Shown piece after piece: positions 58,118 through 64,000 of a DNA stretch of 64,000 nt. The stretch's first letter is position 1, and the number at the start of each line of letters is the position of its first letter. The translations under genes and the position numbers were made by a program. The notes under the pieces are model-generated. The model was given only the letters and a program-made list of their open reading frames with translations. It did not search any database and was not told the DNA's origin. Source of the stretch: Pseudo-nitzschia pungens (lineage: Eukaryota > Bacillariophyta > Bacillariophyceae > Bacillariales > Bacillariaceae); NCBI GenBank assembly GCA_037355855.1, contig CM074761.1, positions 1,426,001 through 1,490,000 on the forward strand, in the 5' to 3' direction.

Positions 58118-58513
58118 ATGTCGTTTTCAGCCAAGAAATTTCTTCAGCAATACGGCACAGCCGGTGTCATATCATACGCTGGTGTTACGGCGGTTTCAAT
58201 CACAACCATATATGTTGGTCTCAGGTCGGGGGTTGATATCATTCTTCCCCTTGAAAAGTGTTTGGGGGCCGATTCGGAGTTTGTACAGAATGTAAAAGCA
58301 AAGTTGGGGGAAGTACCACCGATACCGATAGAGCAGGATGGACACGATATTGGGAACATCAATCAAAATGGAAATTCAATCAATTGGGTCCGCGAGGGGA
58401 CATATCTCGGCATAGCGGGCGCGCTTGATTCATTCGTTTTGCCGTTGAAGTTGATGATATGTCTTCCTATGGCACGGCATTTGCTGAAAATTCGTGGAAG
58501 AAGACGCCCCTGA
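58118..58513 (+). CDS. FAM210/DUF1279-like small membrane protein
   Basis: 131 residues, single exon. It begins FSAKKFLQQYGTAGVISYAGV, the KxxxxYGxxxxxxY pattern at the start of DUF1279. Two membrane segments follow (about 15-38 and 95-115), with a short acidic loop between them and a basic end (RGRRRP). FAM210 relatives sit in mitochondrial or plastid inner membranes and act in organelle biogenesis. No clear presequence is visible, so the compartment is open. Confidence 0.75.
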   Translation: MSFSAKKFLQQYGTAGVISYAGVTAVSITTIYVGLRSGVDIILPLEKCLGADSEFVQNVKAKLGEVPPIPIEQDGHDIGNINQNGNSINWVREGTYLGIAGALDSFVLPLKLMICLPMARHLLKIRGRRRP

Positions 58514-59469
58514 ACGTAATGATCGGTCGACATTTCAATGGCGTTCGAAAGAGACTCTTGCTTCGAAAAACCGGATGACCGGATTTTAAGATGACGGGCG
58601 ATGCATTTCGCTGTGTTGAATAGTTGCGCAGTGAATGTTGCTTTCCTACAAACGCCTGTATCACAAACTACCCCCGTCCCTACCGATGGCTTGAGATTCG
58701 TCCGAAAGGATGGCGGCTGTGCGCTTTAGAAATCGAAAATTGTTGAAAAGCGAAAAAATATGGCGATTGGTTTCCGTTAATCACCATTGCTCCTCCTTCG
58801 ATAGAGCTTGAATTGTTTGTGTCTCCGCGATTCAAACTTTACACTGAGTTTGTTGATACTGTCTCATTCATACAATAACGATAATCTTATTGCAGCTTCC
58901 TTTTTAGTCATACTTTAATACTACTTCTTATTATTTAGATAATCTACAAATGCTGCATGTGTCATGGCATGACATGGCGACACAATGACAAGTATGTTTT
59001 GACTCAATGTATTCCTGGAGATACAAAGTAATACGTAGTACTTATTTTGCTTTTGATTGTGATGAACTACTTCAGACCTCCCAGTTGACGGAGTATGTAT
59101 GATTCGGGTAGCTTGTTCTTCCTTCTACCAATCATCTCTCCAAAAGTAATTCATCGTATCACGAAGTGCAATGTGTAAGGTAACTTATTCAATACTGGTA
59201 TGTATTTTTTGATGAAGCTGACAGACAGACCGTTTGAATTTTGAATTTTTGAGGCGAAAGATCGAAAGATGCTTCTTTTTTCCATCCTTCCTTCATTCAT
59301 GTTATTTGTTGCTGTTGCAGTCACAGAGAATACTCGTTTGAAGTGATCAGCAATCAGCACGAAACCCGGAAAAGGAAAACGGGTTGATCCCAAAAGAATT
59401 AAAATACGGACTTGGGATACACTATCCTGATCGGGGCTTGTGATCTGTTCTATAATATAATCCATTGAC
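58514..59469. other. intergenic, no gene seen
   Basis: AT-rich. No repeats beyond a few GTAC words. Nothing recognised. Confidence 0.6.
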
Positions 59470-60765
59470 ATGGATAGGGAAACAAACAAACGGTCTTCTC
59501 CCTCGCTATGTGAAAAATCAAGGACATATCGGCGTCGAACTCGACACGGAAGACCAAGGCCGAGAGCGAGGATCGACGGAAAGACTTCACGAGACGGTCG
59601 AGGGTCTTCGTCTTCGGATAGCATAAATGAACACACCCTGGTGATTCCTTTTTCGGTTCCACCCAGTCTTTCAACGGATTGGTTGCTTCGAACTGCACCA
59701 GTCGTTTTAGCGCGGCATTTATTGTATGCACGAGGATTGTGGCCCATGTCGGTTCCGCAATTAATGCTATTAAAGAACGAAGAACAACAGGTATCAAATA
59801 ACACGTGTCGCAATGATGAAGATGAGAGCATTGGCACTACAACAAAGAACAAGAGACAGCGAATGAACAAAAGCAACAGAGTCAGCCCATCCTTGAGAAG
59901 GAAGCAACGAAGAGCGATGGATCAGATCAAAAGATTGTGCGACGAATGGTACAAGGCATTGGCTTTAATTAGTCATGGTGACAATTGTAATGCTCATCCT
60001 AGCAACGTTCGAACTTCCGATGTATCTTCTTTGTCTTCTTCATCACCTTCACCTCACCAATCGTTTCGTCAGCGACAGCGACAACGAAAGAATGAAAAAA
60101 GGCAACACCAAATTCCATCACCAATGTATCTCCTCATTTCACTTGGATCCTCCTACGGACAAAGCCGAGAACTTTACCTGCTGGATTTCCAATCGCTTTT
60201 TAATGATGATCAGGCCATTAACTGCAGTGGTGTCAAAACCGCAATGCACACGGGCGAAAGCCAACAAAAAATGGAAGCGATGTTAACGCGCAAATTAATA
60301 TCTGCATTGATGAACCATACAGGCGATGGGGATCAACAGTCCCCCATTAACTCCTTACCAAGTCCGATGAGTGCATCTTTTCGGTTGTGGTTCACGGCAG
60401 GTTTTGAGGTTTGTCATTCGGATGACGATTTCGACAACTCTGCAACACTCGAAAGAATAACGCAAGCAGGTAGCATTTCAAATCCTTTAGGTGGGGACAA
60501 TCTTCCTGATGCTGATGCCAAGGATTCGACGATCTCTACATGGACGTGGGTTCCGAGGGCAAAATTTCCACAAATAAAACGACAAAGCAAGTCGAGACCG
60601 TCTTCGTGGAAGCAATCTCTTGTCACAATTCGATTCAATCGAAGTCTTCCAAAACAGCAGCAAGAATACAACAATTTCCGTATCACTCGTCCCCAAATTT
60701 ATCCCACTTCGAATGCATTGACTTGGATGTCACTGCCGGCGTGCATCAAGGGATTTCGACTGTGA
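59470..60765 (+). CDS. p31comet (MAD2L1-binding protein) candidate
   Basis: 431 residues, single exon from ATG 59470. The order of conserved blocks fits p31comet: a V-P-F segment, then a helix ending LLYARGLWPMSVPQLM, which corresponds to LLKxxMYQRxQLPLPYEQL in animals. Next are a strand (YLLISLGSSYG) with an LLDF helix, a strand (LWFTAGFEV), a W-x-P segment and a last strand, and the C-terminus W-x5-P-x2-KGFR. This last motif is what I rely on most. p31comet has a HORMA fold; it binds Mad2 and, with the AAA ATPase TRIP13, disassembles the mitotic checkpoint complex. The diatom copy has a longer basic N-terminus and Ser/Gln-rich loops. Assignment is from remembered motifs only. Confidence 0.68.
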   Translation: MDRETNKRSSPSLCEKSRTYRRRTRHGRPRPRARIDGKTSRDGRGSSSSDSINEHTLVIPFSVPPSLSTDWLLRTAPVVLARHLLYARGLWPMSVPQLMLLKNEEQQVSNNTCRNDEDESIGTTTKNKRQRMNKSNRVSPSLRRKQRRAMDQIKRLCDEWYKALALISHGDNCNAHPSNVRTSDVSSLSSSSPSPHQSFRQRQRQRKNEKRQHQIPSPMYLLISLGSSYGQSRELYLLDFQSLFNDDQAINCSGVKTAMHTGESQQKMEAMLTRKLISALMNHTGDGDQQSPINSLPSPMSASFRLWFTAGFEVCHSDDDFDNSATLERITQAGSISNPLGGDNLPDADAKDSTISTWTWVPRAKFPQIKRQSKSRPSSWKQSLVTIRFNRSLPKQQQEYNNFRITRPQIYPTSNALTWMSLPACIKGFRL

Positions 60766-61336
60766 CACAGAGTCATCAGCATTGGGTATGGGAAAAAAAT
60801 CTGGGACGTAGACTAGTCGCATTTGTATTGTTTGCTCGCCAATTATCTGATTTTGGAAGCCGAAAATTGTTAGAGAATAGAAGCATTTTTTAAGTTCTCG
60901 AGGGAGAAATATATATATGTATTTACAATCATAAATACAATACTCAAAACATTATGAATATTATTTGTCGTCGACAAAATATCACGGCAAGATTTGCCAG
61001 TGACTATAATCTATTCTGTGTCCTTGACAAACAATCTTTGATTCATGCTCTCGGGATTCAAACTTGAAGATTCGTCCAGAGATGATAACCGCAATTGATT
61101 GTCCGTGAAGAGATCTCGTTGCCGAACGATCCAAGCGACATATGAACTTTTTAAGCGTCATCGAATGCCTGAATGCCTTCCGAAAAGGTATTGATTTAGT
61201 TGTATTTGCTGTACCTCTTGTTGCCGGATTCTGGTCCAAGTTCTCTTCCTTGTTGTTTTGAGAAGGTGTCATGCGTCTTAAAATACTTTAGACGTCGGCA
61301 CCATACCTGCATTGATATCCTTTACTGACAGGTAAA
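60766..61336. other. intergenic between convergent genes
   Basis: Holds the 3' flank of the p31comet candidate and one small minus-strand ORF (below). Confidence 0.55.
60982..61272 (-). CDS. hypothetical 96-residue protein, doubtful
   Basis: ATG start, no low complexity, and a mix of charged and hydrophobic residues that looks codable (SIAVIISGRIFKFESREHES). It lies 65 bases downstream of the glycosyltransferase stop on the same strand. It may be a separate small gene or part of the 3' UTR. No family recognised. Confidence 0.25.
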   Translation of the reverse strand: MTPSQNNKEENLDQNPATRGTANTTKSIPFRKAFRHSMTLKKFICRLDRSATRSLHGQSIAVIISGRIFKFESREHESKIVCQGHRIDYSHWQILP

Positions 61337-62692
61337 TTATGAAGTTTCGTAATGTGGCGGCGCCCCGACTTGGTTGCAGGCATAAGGGAAGCGTTTACAA
61401 ATCGTCTGGGCCGTTTCTTGCATTCGTGACAACCGTGCTTCAACTTGTTTGTCATGTATATTTTCAGAAGCCCCCGTAGACGTCTTCGTAACACCAAATT
61501 GTTTGATAACGGTCCCCTGAACGTCGTCATCGAATTCGTGGTCCATAAATGAGTGCACAATCCCATCCCTATTTTCACTCCTAGTTACAAGACCATCCCT
61601 GTTGGTATTGTAGTATTTCTGCAAAGCTTTGTGCAAGTACTTTTGATCGTTTTCATAAGTTTCAAAAATGATGGCATTTTTTGCATAATGAAACCAATCC
61701 AAAGCCACAGATGGTGTCGATGGGTGTTCCAAGTTCCACAACGTCATTCCCGAAGCAATCTTCCAAGGCATGTATTTATCTGTCTTGCCTTCTTCTGTTA
61801 GGATTGGAGGTCCTGCGACCACAAAGTCGACGTTGTCGTCGATGAGAGCGGTCAGGTCTTTCTGCAAGTCGTAGATCATCGCATCTGAGTCCAAGAGTAA
61901 TAATCGATCGTATTGCTGTCTTGCGTCTATCGCTTCAAACAGCAGCCTTATTTTGTCAATGCTCGAATGCGACAAAGGAGCTTTGCAACCATGAGGGGAA
62001 AAGGCCGTTCCCTGAAGGGTTACGACCGTGACATCCATGCCTTGCAGATCTCCCACACTCTGACTGGTGCTGCTGCCTCTCGAATTTCCCGACCACAACG
62101 CGCCGTAAACACGAGCACTCCACACAGAACGTTCCAGTAACTTCGCAACGTTGTTGTATCCACCTGATACCCCAATGAGCAGTCGCTTTCGAGTACTTCC
62201 CGGTCTGTCGGAGATTTCGTTAGTTGGTACAATTTTGTCTCCCTGTCGGAGATTACGTCTCTTTTTCGATTCCTGCTGTTGCTGCTCTTTATCAACTGCG
62301 GGCTGCCACCATTCCCAAAGGAGATCTTTTTCAAGTTCTTTGCAGTAGATGTGTGCCGCAAAGGATTCGGTTCTCGGAGTGCTGCTGCTATACTGAGAAA
62401 CACCTTTGATACGGAAGTCCAAGGACGGAACATACAATTCGGAATTCCATCTGCTTCCCACCTTTCCACCGGCCATCTCTTGGTTGTGATCTTCTTCCGG
62501 CAACGTGCGGCTGTTTGAGATTTTTGTGGCAGAATTGCTAACCAGTGCTTCCAAGCGAAAGCTTTCCAATCGGTAGCTTTTGAACAGCAAAACGATGCTA
62601 CAAACCGTTAGGAAAAATACAAGAAGTCGAGAACGCATAGTGTTATGTTCTCGGCCCTGGCGTTGAAAGGGCAGAAAATTCGGAGAAACCAT
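61337..62692 (-). CDS. type II Golgi glycosyltransferase with DxD
   Basis: 451 residues from ATG 62692; an in-frame ATG at 62638 would remove 18 residues and place the membrane anchor (LLVFFLTVCSIVLLF) right at the start. After a stem region come RLLIGVSGGYNNV and LLFEAIDARQQYDRLLLLDSD; Asp268-Ser-Asp270 is the metal and nucleotide-sugar site of a GT-A fold. GMTLWNLEHPSTP and NDQKYLHKAL later resemble acceptor-side blocks of GT34/GT8-like enzymes. The exact family and sugar are not certain. Two further acidic blocks (HEFDDDVQG) precede the end. Confidence 0.72.
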   Translation of the reverse strand: MVSPNFLPFQRQGREHNTMRSRLLVFFLTVCSIVLLFKSYRLESFRLEALVSNSATKISNSRTLPEEDHNQEMAGGKVGSRWNSELYVPSLDFRIKGVSQYSSSTPRTESFAAHIYCKELEKDLLWEWWQPAVDKEQQQQESKKRRNLRQGDKIVPTNEISDRPGSTRKRLLIGVSGGYNNVAKLLERSVWSARVYGALWSGNSRGSSTSQSVGDLQGMDVTVVTLQGTAFSPHGCKAPLSHSSIDKIRLLFEAIDARQQYDRLLLLDSDAMIYDLQKDLTALIDDNVDFVVAGPPILTEEGKTDKYMPWKIASGMTLWNLEHPSTPSVALDWFHYAKNAIIFETYENDQKYLHKALQKYYNTNRDGLVTRSENRDGIVHSFMDHEFDDDVQGTVIKQFGVTKTSTGASENIHDKQVEARLSRMQETAQTICKRFPYACNQVGAPPHYETS

Positions 62693-64000
62693 CGGAACTT
62701 AGGTGAAGAAACGGCAGAAGATAATGTGATGCGACAATGCAATGGAAGGATGAAAGAAAGCGTTGGCGGAACGAATGTTGATTTAGTTCCAATTCATTGA
62801 GTATTCTAGTCGTCCTTGCCGTTCTCGTTGTATTCTCTCGGCCCATCCATTCCCTACGGGATTAGTCATGTGTGGTAAGACCTGACTCTTCGGTACTTGT
62901 AAAGTCTGGGTTTGATGCTGGCACTCCTTCTGCTTTCGGTGAGTTCCTTTGGAATGTCCACTATTTCTTTTTGACAATGGAAAGCGTAATTAAAATCCGA
63001 AATTCTCATTTCGAATTTGAAAGGAGGAAAAGGTGCGCGAATACTCGCACTATTGGCTCCAAATAAGAAGATGTCAACATATGTATTATTCATTGATGTA
63101 GAAGACAAATACAACACAAGACGCGTTTCAAAACTTAATTACCGTTGTTTTATGTATATCATGTAAAGTTGCACCTTGTCCCGTAAGAGAAGAAATGACT
63201 TCCAACCCTTTCAGTCCCGGAATACGTCTCGCACAAAGAATGCATGTGAATCAATCCATACCAGGTAAGGTTTTTACCGTACGTACGTACCCGTACGGCA
63301 GGTACATACTACATACTACGTACGAACTAAGAATGCATGTGAATCAATCCATACCAGGTACCGTACGTAATTACCCGGATGTGATTGAACGGCAGGTACA
63401 TACTACATAATTACTGCTGAGTACTAAACCTTACGGTAAAATTTATGTGATATGTAGTTTGTACTTCGTTAGTAGGTTATTTACAGTACATATCTACTTC
63501 GAACCGTGATTCCGTGCGTACGGTACGTTTCAATACTTCGTATTACTAAGGTTACTTGTACTATTCCTATTATCATTGTTCCGTGCACACGTAACATCAC
63601 GGTACAATTGTTTCGAGATAGAAAATTGGAAAAACATGACCAAGAATTCGTTCCAAGACTCAAAAGATATTGTTTTGGTTTGTCCTGCTTTTAATGAGAT
63701 TTCGATAGTGAAGGGTGATAGCAATATTTTGTTGGAATATTTCCTTTGATTCCACCAGTTCAAGGATACCAAACTAATTATAACACTCTATGAGTTAGAA
63801 AGTCAGAACCACTTTCGGGTGGCTCTTCAAAGGAAAATGGCACTCCCGTTGTTTCCTTACGTACTATTTCTCACGACGATGCATTCTTTGTTTGAGAGTA
63901 AAAGTACTAGTAGTAGTAGTAGTACTACTAATAGTAAAACTTTGGCTTTCTTTAGACTTCACAAAACCTGGTGGCAGGCATCGACAACCTCTTATTGATT
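62693..64000. other. intergenic with a 93-bp direct duplication
   Basis: No gene seen up to the window end. The duplication at 63237-63410 and a TAG/CTA palindromic microsatellite at about 63905-63930 are the only structured elements. Confidence 0.6.
63237..63410. repeat. direct repeat, period 93 bp
   Basis: A 31-base segment starting AGAATGCATGTGAATCAATC is at 63237-63267 and again at 63330-63360. A second shared segment, CGGCAGGTACATACTACATA, is at 63296-63315 and again near 63390-63409. The material between them (GTACGTAC-rich) differs. Confidence 0.9.

Overview
The window looks like nuclear DNA of a eukaryotic microalga, most likely a diatom; pennate is a weaker guess. Reasons: the genes are monocistronic on both strands. 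The introns I could place are short (57 to 288 bp), have GT-AG ends and rejoin reading frames exactly. The proteins mix eukaryotic families (eS30, an HSF with the diatom-style FTSFTRKLNRWGF core, GT32, MATE, p31comet, FAM210-like) with long Gln, Asn, Asp and Pro tracts. One protein has a signal peptide followed by an AAFAES motif, close to the ASAFAP plastid signal of diatoms. No species is assigned; all product names come from reading the translations, with no database search.

Layout. 0.9-7.4 kb: a 2085-residue LRR-Roc-COR protein ending in a trypsin-like protease domain. 9.1-10.8 kb: a CDP-alcohol-phosphotransferase-like membrane domain joined to a CCT/ECT-type cytidylyltransferase, with a one-base frame break. 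13.0-15.2 kb: a heat shock factor in three exons. 16.7-18.2 kb: a Golgi GT32 glycosyltransferase. 19.0-20.8 kb: a gene-free field of three families of decayed repeats. 21.4-22.6 kb: a THI5/NMT1-like binding protein. 23.2-26.2 kb: a MATE transporter whose last exon adds a PDZ-like domain. 27.6 kb: ribosomal protein eS30. 28.7-31.8 kb: a zinc finger, TruA-like, dioxygenase-like and FkbM methyltransferase fusion. 32.6-33.8 kb: a histidine phosphatase with a plastid-type leader. 34.3-36.4, 39.5-41.7 and 49.0-50.8 kb: three secreted alpha-carbonic-anhydrase-like paralogues, all lacking two of the three usual zinc histidines. 37.5 kb: a small tandem winged-helix-like protein. 42.0-43.6 kb: an acidic protein. 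45.7-48.0 kb: a frame-broken gene with a UIM and an LSD1-type zinc finger. 51.4-52.9 and 54.5-56.5 kb: two type I membrane proteins with repeated Tudor/SH3-like ectodomain modules. 58.1 kb: a FAM210/DUF1279-like protein. 59.5-60.8 kb: a p31comet (MAD2L1BP) candidate. 61.3-62.7 kb: a Golgi-type glycosyltransferase.

The genes do not form an operon or one pathway. The local logic is paralogue clusters (CA-like, Tudor-like) and an unusual density of multidomain fusions. The most promising candidates for something undescribed are the TruA-like/dioxygenase-like/FkbM fusion, the Roco-protease fusion, the MATE-PDZ fusion, the CA-like cluster with altered metal site, and the 19-21 kb repeat field. Intergenic DNA is rich in short GTAC-containing palindromes (GGTACC, TACCGGTA, ACGTACGT) and TTACTTCGTA/AAGGTTAC-like words. 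I saw no tRNA, rRNA, CRISPR array, transposase or viral gene.
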